A stretch of 64,000 nt of DNA. Origin: Pseudomonas sp. GR 6-02 (GTDB lineage: Bacteria; Pseudomonadota; Gammaproteobacteria; Pseudomonadales; Pseudomonadaceae). The stretch is from positions 5,589,001 through 5,653,000 of the forward strand of contig NZ_CP011567.1 in the NCBI RefSeq assembly GCF_001655615.1, given 5' to 3'. The translations under genes were made by a program, and so were the position numbers. Positions 25,962 through 34,954 of this stretch are shown here, piece after piece (position 1 is the first letter of the stretch; each line of letters begins with the position of its first letter). The notes under the pieces are model-generated. The model made no database searches, was not told the DNA's origin, and saw only the letters and a program-made list of their open reading frames with translations.

Positions 25962-26783
25962 TCAAAGGCGCGCCAACAATTCCCGAGTCTTATCCAACGC
26001 CATCTGCGCCCGCTGCAACCCGCTCACGCCCTGCTCCAGCAACTTCACGGTGGGAATCTCCAGGCTTAACGGGATATCGGCCGGCAAACACTGCAACAAC
26101 CCCGCCAGATCACAATCACCATCGCCCGGAAAACGCCGCTCGTTACGCGCCTGACGCAAAATCTCCGCCATGTCCGTTGGCCGTGGCCCCGCGACATCGC
26201 ATAACTGCGTGTACCGTAACCGTGACGGGGCAACTTTGGCCAGATCTTCCAACCGCGAACCCGATCGGTCGAAATGGAACGCGTCCACCAACACCGCGCC
26301 GTTTTCACGGTCAGCGTTTTCGACGACGCGCACCGCTTGTTCGAGATTGCGTGCATCGGTCCATGGCATGAACTCCAGATGCGGATGCAGCCCGTAAGGT
26401 GCCGCCAGATCACACAGCCGGGCGAAGTTCTCGGTGAGTCGTTGTTCGTCGGGATCGTTACCGGCCACCAGCAATTCACTGGCACCCAATTGCGCCCCGA
26501 CCGCCAGAATCTTCTCGAAGTCGGCGACGACGGTTTGCGGTTTAAGACGCAGGATTTCAACATCCAGCACACGAATGCCGGTGTCGTGCAGCCGCGCCAG
26601 CGTCTCACGCCGTAAACCGACATCGGCTACCAGCGCAAAGTGATGTTCTTCGGCTGTCGCCGGTTCAAGGCGTAGTCCGACATGGCTGTATCCTGCCCGT
26701 GCTGCGACTTCGACCATCTCCGGCGGAGACAACTCCAGCACCGTCAGGCTGGCCAGGGAAAAGATTCGCTCACTCATGCTCAT
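25962..26783 (-). CDS. Sugar phosphate isomerase/epimerase-like TIM-barrel protein
   Basis: A 273-residue AP-endonuclease-2/xylose-isomerase-like TIM barrel. Segments such as AGYSHVGLRLEP, HLEFMPWTDARN, VLVDAFHFDRSG and LSLEIPTVKL fit the divalent-metal-binding sugar isomerase or dehydratase fold, with E, D, H and E at strand ends. It overlaps the Gfo/Idh/MocA gene by 4 nt (ATGA), so the two are coupled. Together they look like isomerase and dehydrogenase steps for a polyol, inositol-like or sugar-acid substrate that I cannot name. Confidence 0.83.
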   Translation of the reverse strand: MSMSERIFSLASLTVLELSPPEMVEVAARAGYSHVGLRLEPATAEEHHFALVADVGLRRETLARLHDTGIRVLDVEILRLKPQTVVADFEKILAVGAQLGASELLVAGNDPDEQRLTENFARLCDLAAPYGLHPHLEFMPWTDARNLEQAVRVVENADRENGAVLVDAFHFDRSGSRLEDLAKVAPSRLRYTQLCDVAGPRPTDMAEILRQARNERRFPGDGDCDLAGLLQCLPADIPLSLEIPTVKLLEQGVSGLQRAQMALDKTRELLARL

Positions 26784-27835
26784 CCCTCGATTGACATCGG
26801 GGTGCAGGCACGACCGGTTTCGGCGGCCTCGCGAATCGCCTCAACCAGCGCCAGGGTGCGCGCAGCATCGGCCGCGCTCACCAAGGGTTCGACTTCCCGA
26901 CGCGCCACGCGCACGAAGTGCTGCAACTGCAAACGCAATGCTTCATCGACGCTGAAGCGTTCCTGTTCCGCCAGCAACGGTTGATGCCATCCGCCATCGA
27001 CGTCGGCGTAGTGCCAGCGCTTGAGCTGCGGAATGCTCAATGCACCGCCCGTCCCGGCCAGCAAGTAACAGGGCTGATCGGCCTGGCGCGGATAGGCCGG
27101 ATTCTCCCCGGAACCCAGCTCCCAACTCCAGGGCGCCGCCACCGCGTCGGAACCGGTCAGGCTGCCCAGTGCGCCGTTGTCGAATTGCAGCAGCACCGCC
27201 GCGCAATCTTCGTTGGCAAATCCGCGCACCGCATTGCTGGTGATTGCCTGCACCTGGCGCACTTCGCCGCACAGATGCCGCAGCAGGTCGAGGTCGTGAA
27301 TCAGGTTGGTCAACAACATCCCCGCACCGGGCTCGCGGCGCCACGACGTTTCGAAATAGCTGTCGGGTTTGCGCAACTGCCAGAGCGCCGTCACCGTCGT
27401 CAGCTGCCCCAAAGCGCCACCCTGCACCAGTTCATGGGCGCGGACGATCAACGGATTATGCCGGCGATGGTGGCCGACCAGCACGGGAACTCCGGTGGCT
27501 TTTGACGCGGCCACCAGTTCGCGCGCTTCATCCAGGTGCACACCCACCGGTTTTTCCAGTAGCACCGGCACGCCGGCGGCGAGGCAATCGAGCGCCGTGC
27601 TGACGTGGAGCGTGTTCGGGTTGGCGACGATCACCGCGTCTGGCTTCGCCTGCTCCAGCATCTGACGGTGATCCGCGAAATACCCCACGCCCCATTCGCC
27701 CGCGAGGCCTGCCGCTTGTGGCCCGGGATCGGCTACCGCACACAACGTCGCTTGCGTCAGGGTTTGCAGATGCCGGTAATGCTGCTGGCCCATGTTGCCG
27801 GCACCGATCAGGGCGATGCGAAGGGGCGAAGTCAT
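26780..27835 (-). CDS. Gfo/Idh/MocA-family oxidoreductase
   Basis: A 351-residue NAD(P)-dependent dehydrogenase. The N-terminal Rossmann fold has LIGAGNMGQQH, the family EKPVGV motif follows near residue 95, and the C-terminal catalytic region includes NLIHDLDLLRHLCG, with the D-x3-H pattern. It is the first gene of the minus-strand arm of an IclR-associated module, followed by the isomerase-like gene. A 15-bp palindrome 49 bp upstream matches one before the FAD dehydrogenase. Substrate unknown. Confidence 0.88.
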   Translation of the reverse strand: MTSPLRIALIGAGNMGQQHYRHLQTLTQATLCAVADPGPQAAGLAGEWGVGYFADHRQMLEQAKPDAVIVANPNTLHVSTALDCLAAGVPVLLEKPVGVHLDEARELVAASKATGVPVLVGHHRRHNPLIVRAHELVQGGALGQLTTVTALWQLRKPDSYFETSWRREPGAGMLLTNLIHDLDLLRHLCGEVRQVQAITSNAVRGFANEDCAAVLLQFDNGALGSLTGSDAVAAPWSWELGSGENPAYPRQADQPCYLLAGTGGALSIPQLKRWHYADVDGGWHQPLLAEQERFSVDEALRLQLQHFVRVARREVEPLVSAADAARTLALVEAIREAAETGRACTPMSIEG

Positions 27836-27883
27836 GCTGCGGTCCTCTTGTGATTATTGTCGGAGGGATGAATTCCAATAATT

Positions 27884-27898
27884 TAGAACCTGGTTCCA
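27884..27898. promoter_or_regulatory. Putative IclR operator before the Gfo/Idh/MocA gene
   Basis: Read on the minus strand the site is TGGAACCAGGTTCTA, which matches TGGAATCAAATTCCA at 28891-28905 at 11 of 15 positions, the differences all being transitions. It is itself palindromic (GAACC-N-GGTTC core). It lies 49 bp upstream of the start codon. Confidence 0.6.
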
Positions 27899-27980
27899 GA
27901 TTCTTACAGGAGTAACGGCAACTTGTGTTCGAACAACGCACAGATTCGCATAGCCCACATATGGGTTTGTGCGGGCAGAA

Positions 27981-28757
27981 TTAGACGAACAACTCCGAAG
28001 CCAGGCTTGCGGCAGACAGCTCTTCAGTGAACTTCAACAACAGCGGCGCCAGTTCATGCAACCGTGCCCCCGGCATCCGCGCGCTTGGCCCGGCAATGCT
28101 CAGCACACCGATCACTCGACCATCGCTTGGGTGACGCACCACCGCCGCTATCGCCGAGGTGCCCACGGCCGAACTCTCTTCGACCCAGGCATAGCCCTGC
28201 TCTCGCGCCAGACGCAGGCGTTCCAGTAACTCAATGTTGGAGCGCGGCGCGTTAGGCCCCAGGTCTTTCGGCCGTTCGCTCCCCTGACGCTCCACCAGCG
28301 ACAACGCTTCGGCATCGCTCATGCACGCCAGCCATGCATGGCCCGAAGCGGTATAGAACAAGGGCGCATCACGGCCCATGTCCGGGTCGTAACGCAGGCC
28401 CGAGCGAGCGCCCTGAGACTTGGCGATCCAGACCTGGCGCTCGCCTTCAATAACGCCAAGGCGCACCAGCTCGCCGGTTTCCTCGGCCAGGCGATCGAGC
28501 ACCGGCTGCACGATATCGGCGCCGCTGCTCGACAGGTAACGGAAACCCATCGCCACCAGTTTGGTCGACAGGTGATAGCGCAGGTTCTCCGGATTCTGTC
28601 GCACGTAACCCAGCCGAATCAGCTCGGTGAGCAGACGGTGGGTCGCGCTTTTGGGGATGTCCAGTTGCTCCGCCAACGTCTGCATCGGCAGGCCGCGAGG
28701 GTCACTGGTGAGGCTTTCCAGCACGCTGAAAACACGTTCGATCTGACTGCCGGCCAT
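27981..28757 (-). CDS. IclR-family transcriptional regulator
   Basis: A 258-residue IclR protein: winged helix-turn-helix at residues 5-60 (RVFSVLESLTSDPRGLPMQTLAEQLDIPKSATHRLLTEL) and a GAF-like effector domain with the C-terminal signature SSAVGTSAIAAVV and VIGVLSIAGPSARM. The start at 28757 (MAGSQIERVF) fits the family; an upstream ATG would add 15 residues. It lies between the Gfo/isomerase arm and the divergent FAD dehydrogenase. A half operator (GGTTCCA, 28762-28768) overlaps its start region, suggesting autoregulation. Confidence 0.9.
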   Translation of the reverse strand: MAGSQIERVFSVLESLTSDPRGLPMQTLAEQLDIPKSATHRLLTELIRLGYVRQNPENLRYHLSTKLVAMGFRYLSSSGADIVQPVLDRLAEETGELVRLGVIEGERQVWIAKSQGARSGLRYDPDMGRDAPLFYTASGHAWLACMSDAEALSLVERQGSERPKDLGPNAPRSNIELLERLRLAREQGYAWVEESSAVGTSAIAAVVRHPSDGRVIGVLSIAGPSARMPGARLHELAPLLLKFTEELSAASLASELFV

Positions 28758-28859
28758 GGGGGGTTCCACTCGAAATTTTGCCGATTCTAGAAGACAAACC
28801 ACGTAATGCGAAATCTGGAACCCGCTGTCCGATAACCGCCCTCTTTACGCAGTGAATGG

Positions 28860-28905
28860 TTGCCGGGATCAATCAAGCCTTTATATTTTCTGGAATCAAA
28901 TTCCA
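28860..28905 (+). promoter_or_regulatory. FAD-dehydrogenase promoter and putative IclR operator
   Basis: A -35-like TTGCCG (28860-28865) and -10-like TATATT (28882-28887) have a 16-nt spacer. The perfect palindrome TGGAAT-CAA-ATTCCA lies at 28891-28905, over the expected transcription start, a repressing position. A related half site (TGGAACC) is at 28816-28822. Confidence 0.6.
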
Positions 28906-28929
28906 AAAACAACCTGGAGCTTTTAAACG

Positions 28930-30642
28930 ATGCCTGCCGACTCTCCCCTCCTTGCGGACATCGAATGCGATGTGCTGATCGTCGGCTCCGGTGCGGCCGG
29001 ATTGTCCGCAGCTGTAACCGCAGCCTGGCATGGCTTGAAAGTGATCGTGGTCGAGAAAGACCCGGTGTTCGGCGGCGCCACGGCGTGGTCCGGCGGATGG
29101 GCCTGGGTGCCGTGCAATCCTCTGGCGCGTCGTGCCGGCATCGTTGAAGACGTCGAGCAACCGCGCACTTACCTGAAGCACGAATTGGGTGAGCGTTACG
29201 ATCCGGCGATGATCGACGCGTTCCTTGAGGCTGGCCCGCGAATGGTCGCGTTCTTCGAGCAACACACTGCCCTGCAATTCGCCGATGGCAACGCCATCGC
29301 CGACATTCATGGCGACACGCCGGGCGCCGGCACCGGCGGACGGTCGGTGATCGCTGCGCCTTATGACGGACGAAAAGTCGGCAAGCTACTGAAGCGCCTT
29401 CGTAAAACCATGCGGGAAACTTCGTTCATGGGCATGCCGATCATGGCGGGGGCGGACCTGAGCGCATTTCTCAACCTGACGCGCTCTTTGCCCGCTGCAT
29501 GGCACGTGACCCGGCGCTTCACCCGGCACTTGTTCGACCTCGTTGTTCATGGTCGGGCGATGCAACTGGTCAACGGCGTGGCGCTGGTTGCGCGGTTGGC
29601 AAAGTCCGCCGAAGACCTGGGCGTCTTGCTCTGGGAATCGGCACCGGTGACCGAGTTGCTTCGCGAAGGCGATCAGGTGCAAGGCGCGATCGTCAGTACC
29701 GCCAAAGGCAAAATCCGCATCCATGCACGCAAGGCCGTGGTGCTCGCGACCGGAGGTTTCGCCAATGATATCGAGCGGCGCAAGGCGCTGTTCCCCCGCA
29801 CACCGACCGGCAACGAACACCTGGCGCTGCCGCCTCTCGGCGTCGCCGGTGATGGTTTGCGATTGGGCGAAAGCGCCGGTGCGCGGGTCAACACCGACAT
29901 GGCATCGCCCGTGGCCTGGGCGCCGGTTTCGCAAGTGCCGCACAGTGACGGCAGCATCGGCCACTTCCCGCACATCATCGAACGCGGCAAACCGGGGATC
30001 ATCGGTGTGCTGAGCAACGGCCGGCGCTTCGTCAACGAAGCCGACGGCTACTACGACTACGTGACGGCCATGGTCGCCGCCGCACCGCTGGGCGAAGAAG
30101 TCGCCTCCTGGCTGATCTGCACTCATGGTTTTCAACGGCGTTATGGCCTGGGAATTTCTCGGCCGTTTCCGGTGCCGCTGTCATCCTTTATCCGCAGCGG
30201 TTATCTGAAAACCGGCAACACTGTCGAGGAATTGGCCCTGGCCTGCGGCATCGACCCAAACGGATTGCGCAGCACGGTGGATGAATACAACCGGTGTGCG
30301 CGCAACGGCGAAGATCCGTTGTTCGGTCGTGGCTCGACGCCCTACAACCGCAAACAGGGCGATGCGTTGCAGCAACCCAACCCGTGCGTCGCGCCGATTG
30401 AACAAGGCCCGTTCTACGCCGTGAAGGTCCAGCCTGGCTGCTTTGGCACCTTCGCCGGGCTCAAGATCAATGAACATGCCCAGGTTCTTGGCGAGTCGGG
30501 GCAGGCCATCGCCGGGTTGTATGCAGCGGGCGGCGACATGGCCAGCATCATGGGCGGGCATTATCCCGCCGGCGGTATCAATCTCGGCCCGGCGCTGACC
30601 TTCGGCTACATCGCTGCCCGGCATATCGCCGATATAGAGTGA
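28930..30642 (+). CDS. FAD-dependent dehydrogenase, fumarate reductase/ketosteroid dehydrogenase-like
   Basis: A 570-residue FAD_binding_2 flavoprotein. The N-terminal dinucleotide fold is DVLIVGSGAAGLSAAVTAAWHG, followed by the VEKDPVFGGATAWSGG flavin segment; the C-terminal FAD-binding motif is GGHYPAGGINLGPALTFGYIAARH, closest by eye to 3-ketosteroid-delta1-dehydrogenases and related desaturases. It has no secretion signal and no haem motif. It is divergent from the IclR gene and carries the palindromic operator. It probably desaturates or oxidises a cyclic or keto substrate; I cannot name it. Confidence 0.87.
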   Translation: MPADSPLLADIECDVLIVGSGAAGLSAAVTAAWHGLKVIVVEKDPVFGGATAWSGGWAWVPCNPLARRAGIVEDVEQPRTYLKHELGERYDPAMIDAFLEAGPRMVAFFEQHTALQFADGNAIADIHGDTPGAGTGGRSVIAAPYDGRKVGKLLKRLRKTMRETSFMGMPIMAGADLSAFLNLTRSLPAAWHVTRRFTRHLFDLVVHGRAMQLVNGVALVARLAKSAEDLGVLLWESAPVTELLREGDQVQGAIVSTAKGKIRIHARKAVVLATGGFANDIERRKALFPRTPTGNEHLALPPLGVAGDGLRLGESAGARVNTDMASPVAWAPVSQVPHSDGSIGHFPHIIERGKPGIIGVLSNGRRFVNEADGYYDYVTAMVAAAPLGEEVASWLICTHGFQRRYGLGISRPFPVPLSSFIRSGYLKTGNTVEELALACGIDPNGLRSTVDEYNRCARNGEDPLFGRGSTPYNRKQGDALQQPNPCVAPIEQGPFYAVKVQPGCFGTFAGLKINEHAQVLGESGQAIAGLYAAGGDMASIMGGHYPAGGINLGPALTFGYIAARHIADIE

Positions 30643-30837
30643 GTTTGATCAGTGATTCTCGAGACAAGCATTCGCCCACTCGGTAAAAACCTGTCGCCCT
30701 GAAGGAATTCGCTGGGCTATCCGTGTTCAATACAAGTCTGAAATGTTCCGTGCGCAGTAAAAGACAGACGACCGGACTGGCGCCGCTCTCACTGACCAGC
30801 AACACTCATCACCATATTCAAACGAGGACTCACCCCC

Positions 30838-31731
30838 ATGCTATGGAAAAAAGGCCGACGCAGCGACAACGTGGTCGATGCCCGTGGCGATGATGTCGGC
30901 GGTGGGGGTGGCGGGATGCGCTTCGGCGGGGGCAAGGGCCTGAGCCTGACGGCGATCCTGTTGATCGTCGGGATCGGCTGGATCACCGGCCAGGACCCGA
31001 TGCAGATCCTCGGTCAATTGACCGGACAAATGAGCGAGCAATCGGCTCCGGCCACCACCCACACCCGCAAGGCACCGCCGGCCAATGATGAAAACGCCGA
31101 ATTCGTGCGCTCGATCCTCGGCGACACCGAAGACACCTGGGGCCAGATTTTCCAGCAGGCCGGTCGGCAATATAAAGACCCGACCCTGGTGCTGTTCAGC
31201 AATCAGGTGAACTCGGCGTGCGGATTGGCGACATCGGCGACTGGTCCGTTCTATTGCCCGGCAGACCAGAAGGTCTACCTGGACATGGGTTTCTTCCAGG
31301 AAATGTCCCAGCGTTTTTCCGCCGCAGGTGATTTCGCCCAGGCCTACGTGATCGCTCACGAAGTCGGACACCACGTGCAGACCTTGCTCGGCGTTTCGGC
31401 GAAGATTCAGACCGCCCGGCAGCAGGGCCGGCAAATGGAGGGCGACGGTGGTTTGCTGGTGCGTCAGGAACTGCAGGCTGATTGCCTGGCCGGGGTCTGG
31501 GCCAACATTGCGCAGAAGCGCCTGAACTGGCTGGAACCCGGTGACATCGAAGAAGCCTTGAACGCCGCCAACGCCATCGGCGATGACCGCTTGCAGCAGC
31601 AAGGTCAGGGCCGCGTGGTACCGGACTCGTTCACTCATGGTACGTCAGCGCAAAGGGTGCGCTGGTTCAAAGCCGGATTTGCACAAGGCCAGGTTGGCCA
31701 GTGCGATACCTTTGCCGCGAAGAATCTGTAA
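30838..31731 (+). CDS. YpfJ-family zinc metallopeptidase, membrane-anchored
   Basis: A 297-residue protein with a basic, glycine-rich N-terminus (GGGGGGMRFGGGKG), one membrane segment (LSLTAILLIVGIGWITG, about residues 35-51) and a neutral zinc metallopeptidase domain with the HExxH motif (VIAHEVGHHVQ) and downstream QELQADCLAGVW, where the glutamate is a likely third ligand. Conserved segments such as YCPADQKVYLDMGFF fit YpfJ/DUF2342-like peptidases. The domain faces the periplasm if the segment is N-in. Its stop overlaps the following start (TAATG). Function unknown. Confidence 0.88.
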   Translation: MLWKKGRRSDNVVDARGDDVGGGGGGMRFGGGKGLSLTAILLIVGIGWITGQDPMQILGQLTGQMSEQSAPATTHTRKAPPANDENAEFVRSILGDTEDTWGQIFQQAGRQYKDPTLVLFSNQVNSACGLATSATGPFYCPADQKVYLDMGFFQEMSQRFSAAGDFAQAYVIAHEVGHHVQTLLGVSAKIQTARQQGRQMEGDGGLLVRQELQADCLAGVWANIAQKRLNWLEPGDIEEALNAANAIGDDRLQQQGQGRVVPDSFTHGTSAQRVRWFKAGFAQGQVGQCDTFAAKNL

Positions 31732-32693
31732 TGCACAAGTGGTTGTTAGCTCTGTTGATCACCTGCACAAGCGCCCAGGCTGCCGAGCAGGGGGTCAAGG
31801 AGATCAGTTCCGGGCGCCTGCTGTTGAGCGCCGGCGAAATCGCGGTGGGCATCGGCCCGACACCGGCGAAGAATATCGAACGAGTGCTGATCATCATTCA
31901 TGGTCGTTTGCGCAACGCTGAAACCTACCGCCAGAGCGCCGAGCACGCGGCCCAGCAAGCCGGGCAAAGCGATAACACCCTGGTGCTCGCCCCACAGTTT
32001 CTCAATGAAACCGACATCGCGAGCCACCCGGTGCCTGACAGCGTTTTACGCTGGCACGGCAATGACTGGATGGCCGGCGGGTTATCCACCGCGCCGTTTA
32101 CGCTGAGCTCCTACGCGGCGCTCGACGAAATCATCGCTCGCCTGGGGGATCGGCGACAGTTTCCGGACGTGAAGCAAATCGTCATAGCCGGTCACTCGGG
32201 CGGCGCTCAGGTGGTTCAGCGTTACGCCATGTTGAGCCACCCTCAGCCAGCCCTCGACACAGCAGGGGTGAAGGTGCGTTATGTGATCGCCAATCCTTCG
32301 TCGTATGCCTATTTCAATGAGCAACGGCCAGTGGCGTTCAGTCACGCGGGGTGTCCGAACTTCAATCGCTGGAAGTATGGGCTGGCGGACTTGCCCGCCT
32401 ATGCCAATGGGCAAACGCCTGCGCAGCTGGAAGAAAACTACGTCAAACGTGACGTCGTTTATCTACTCGGGCAGCAGGACATCGACCCGAATCACCCGGC
32501 GCTGGATAAAAGTTGCGAGGCCAAAGCCCAGGGCGCTTCTCGTTTGATTCGCGGGCGCAATTATTTCAATTATCTGAAACGGCGCCATCTTCAAGGGTTG
32601 AGTCAGCAGCTGATCGAAGTGCCCGGGGTCGGGCACAATGGGGACGGGATGTTTACCTCGCCCGAGGGGCAGAAGGCGTTGTTCGGGCAGTGA
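31731..32693 (+). CDS. Secreted alpha/beta-hydrolase-fold protein
   Basis: The 320-residue product has a signal peptide (MHKWLLALLITCTSAQAAEQ) and an alpha/beta hydrolase core with the nucleophile elbow VIAGHSGGAQVV (serine in GHSGG) and a late histidine in VPGVGHNGDGMF. The start ATG shares its A with the metallopeptidase stop (TAATG), so the two genes are coupled and both products act outside the cytoplasm. Substrate unknown. A longer frame starting at 31701 lies inside the upstream gene and is rejected. Confidence 0.8.
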   Translation: MHKWLLALLITCTSAQAAEQGVKEISSGRLLLSAGEIAVGIGPTPAKNIERVLIIIHGRLRNAETYRQSAEHAAQQAGQSDNTLVLAPQFLNETDIASHPVPDSVLRWHGNDWMAGGLSTAPFTLSSYAALDEIIARLGDRRQFPDVKQIVIAGHSGGAQVVQRYAMLSHPQPALDTAGVKVRYVIANPSSYAYFNEQRPVAFSHAGCPNFNRWKYGLADLPAYANGQTPAQLEENYVKRDVVYLLGQQDIDPNHPALDKSCEAKAQGASRLIRGRNYFNYLKRRHLQGLSQQLIEVPGVGHNGDGMFTSPEGQKALFGQ

Positions 32694-32725
32694 GTTTTGG
32701 GGCGTCTGATCGGACGCCCAATCTC

Positions 32726-33319
32726 TCAAGCCGAAAGCAGCTGCCGCAATTCCACGCAATCGCGCGCATGCCAATCAGTCAATTCCGGCCACGGATTATC
32801 CGGCAGGTTCACCAACACCGTCCGCGTCCCCGCCGCCCGGCCGCAATCCAGGTCGAAGCGGTAATCACCGACCATCACCATTTCACTCGCCGGCACCTTC
32901 CAGGCCTCGGCCAGTTTCAGTAAACCACCGGGATGCGGTTTGGGCGGCGCTTCATCGCGGCCCAATACATCCTCCACCGCAAAGCAATCGGCCAGGCCAA
33001 TCGCCTCCAGCGTGACATGGGCCAGCTCACGGGCATTGCGCGTGAGAATGCCCAGGCGATAACCACGCCCGGCCAACTCACGCACCAGTTCCACCGCGCC
33101 CGGAGCCGGTTTCGAACCCAGTGCCAGATCCCGCTCGTGTTCCAGCAGCCACGCATGTTTGGCCGCCGCTTCTTCGGCCGGCAGCCCAGCGAGGTGAGTG
33201 AGGATGTCGTGTTCTGCAGGAATCGCCAATGCCACGCGAATCGCCGCGAAGTCATGCACGGCCACGGTCAGGGTGCCGTCCATGTCGAACACCCAGTGCC
33301 GCACCTCGGCCAGGCTCAT
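32726..33319 (-). CDS. HAD-superfamily phosphatase
   Basis: A 197-residue haloacid-dehalogenase-like hydrolase with motif I WVFDMDGTLT, motif II ILTRNAREL and motif IV VMVGDYRFDLDCGRAAG; a small helical cap follows motif I, as in phosphoglycolate phosphatase-like members. The ATG at 33319 overlaps the tesB stop (ATGA). A TTG two codons upstream is possible but unneeded. It probably dephosphorylates a small metabolite; the true substrate is unknown. Confidence 0.88.
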   Translation of the reverse strand: MSLAEVRHWVFDMDGTLTVAVHDFAAIRVALAIPAEHDILTHLAGLPAEEAAAKHAWLLEHERDLALGSKPAPGAVELVRELAGRGYRLGILTRNARELAHVTLEAIGLADCFAVEDVLGRDEAPPKPHPGGLLKLAEAWKVPASEMVMVGDYRFDLDCGRAAGTRTVLVNLPDNPWPELTDWHARDCVELRQLLSA

Positions 33320-34185
33320 GCCCAATCCTTGCGATGACGAATCAGGCCTTCCTGAGTGACCGAAGCCACCAGTTGCCCGGCACGGTTGAACACGCTGCCA
33401 CGGGAGAATCCACGCGAGTTACCGGCCCACGGGCTGTCCATGGCGTACAGCAACCAGTCATCGGCGCGCAGGTCGGCGTGGAACCACAACGCATGATCAA
33501 GGCTGGCGACCTGCATGTCTTTCTGCCAGACCGATTTGCCATGGGGCAGCATCGAGGTGGTCAACAGGCCGAAGTCCGACGCATAGGCCAGCAGGTATTT
33601 GTGCAGCGCTGGAGTGTCAGCCAACGCACCATCGGCGCGGAACCAGACGTATTTGACCGGATCGGCAGGCTGCGGGTTGTAGGGATCTTTTTCGGTCACC
33701 GGCCGGAATTCGATCGGTTTCGGGCACAGCAGTTTTTCGCGCATGTGCTCCGGGATCAGGTGTGCGCGCTGCTGAGTGAGTTCCAGCTCCGACGGCAGGT
33801 TCTCCGGGCCGACCACTTGCGGCATTTGGCTCTGATGCTGGAAGCCCTCTTCGTCGTACTGGAACGAGGCGCTGCAGGTGAAAATCGGGTTGCCCTTCTG
33901 GATCGCCGTCACCCGGCGCGTGCTGAAACTGCCGCCATCGCGCACCCGATCGACCTGATACACCACCGGCAACTTCGCATCGCCCGGACGCAGGAAGTAA
34001 CCGTGCATCGAGTGCACATGGCGTGTCTCTTCGACTGTCTGACTGGCCGCCGACAGGGACTGGCCGAGCACCTGGCCGCCGAACAACTGACGGAAACCCA
34101 GGTCCTGGCTGCGGCCACGGAACAGGTTTTCTTCAATCGGTTCCAGGGTCAGCAGGTCTACCAGATCTTCCAACACTTGGCTCAT
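33316..34185 (-). CDS. tesB: Acyl-CoA thioesterase II TesB
   Basis: TesB hydrolyses medium- and long-chain acyl-CoA. The 289-residue protein has the double hot-dog architecture: N-terminal FGGQVLGQSLSAASQTV and DGGSFSTRRVTAIQKG, then the C-terminal SLDHALWFHADLRADDWLLY, which holds the catalytic aspartate. It is translationally coupled to the HAD phosphatase by a 4-nt overlap. Length fits the E. coli enzyme. Confidence 0.95.
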   Translation of the reverse strand: MSQVLEDLVDLLTLEPIEENLFRGRSQDLGFRQLFGGQVLGQSLSAASQTVEETRHVHSMHGYFLRPGDAKLPVVYQVDRVRDGGSFSTRRVTAIQKGNPIFTCSASFQYDEEGFQHQSQMPQVVGPENLPSELELTQQRAHLIPEHMREKLLCPKPIEFRPVTEKDPYNPQPADPVKYVWFRADGALADTPALHKYLLAYASDFGLLTTSMLPHGKSVWQKDMQVASLDHALWFHADLRADDWLLYAMDSPWAGNSRGFSRGSVFNRAGQLVASVTQEGLIRHRKDWA

Positions 34186-34294
34186 TCAGACTCTCCTCAC
34201 ACAGAGCAATAATGCCGCGCAGTCTTGGCTGCGGCGGTCGATTCAGTTTATGGCCCGGTTCAACATGAGGGCCATTGTAAACGTCCGTGCCTGC

Positions 34295-34864
34295 TTATCC
34301 ATGCAAGGTTTGCAGCCATTGCTCACGGGTGATGCGGTACAACACGTGCGGGCGCAGCGGATGATCCTCTGCAAGCCGCGGGTGCTCGAAGTCATCGGCG
34401 GGGGCATGGTGCATGCCGATCGCCTGCATGACTTTTTGCGAAGGCAGGTTGGTTTCGGTGGTGAACGCCACGACCTCTTGCAGCGCCAAGCGATCAAACC
34501 CGCAACGCAGAGCGGTCCAAGCCGCCTCGCTGGCATAACCCAGGCCCCAGTGCTCGCGCGCCAGGCGCCAGCCGATTTCGATGGCTGGCGTGAACGGTGC
34601 GTCAAAGCCGACCACACTCAGCCCGGTAAACCCGATGAACGCTCCGGTGTCCTTGCGCTCCAGTGCCCAGAGGCCGAAGCCATACTCGGCAAAATGCCCG
34701 CGAACCCGCCCTATCAGCGAGGCACTTTCCAGCCGACTCAAGGGCGCCGGAAAATAACGCATCACCTGTGGATCGGCGCACATCGCCGCAAACGCCGGCA
34801 AATCCTCATCGCGCCACTGCCGTAATGACAGTCGTGCGCTTTCGAGTTCCAGTATCGGCTCCAT
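34295..34864 (-). CDS. GNAT N-acetyltransferase, RimJ/RimL type
   Basis: The 189-residue protein starts MEPILELESARLSLRQWRDEDLPAF and contains the acetyl-CoA pyrophosphate loop region REHWGLGYASEAAWTALRCGF (motif A) and ALQEVVAFTTETNLPSQKVMQAIGM (motif B), typical of Acetyltransf_3 members that acetylate ribosomal or other protein N-termini or small amines. The ATG at 34864 follows GAGGGGAGGGG and is better than one 24 nt upstream. It is divergent from a deacetylase homologue with 90 bp between starts. Confidence 0.88.
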   Translation of the reverse strand: MEPILELESARLSLRQWRDEDLPAFAAMCADPQVMRYFPAPLSRLESASLIGRVRGHFAEYGFGLWALERKDTGAFIGFTGLSVVGFDAPFTPAIEIGWRLAREHWGLGYASEAAWTALRCGFDRLALQEVVAFTTETNLPSQKVMQAIGMHHAPADDFEHPRLAEDHPLRPHVLYRITREQWLQTLHG

Positions 34865-34954
34865 CGTGCCCCTCCCCTCGGTTTCCATGCCGCAAGTCTA
34901 CATCGCTGGTAGGATCGTTCACTCATTCCTACATGCTTCCCCGATAAATCAGCC

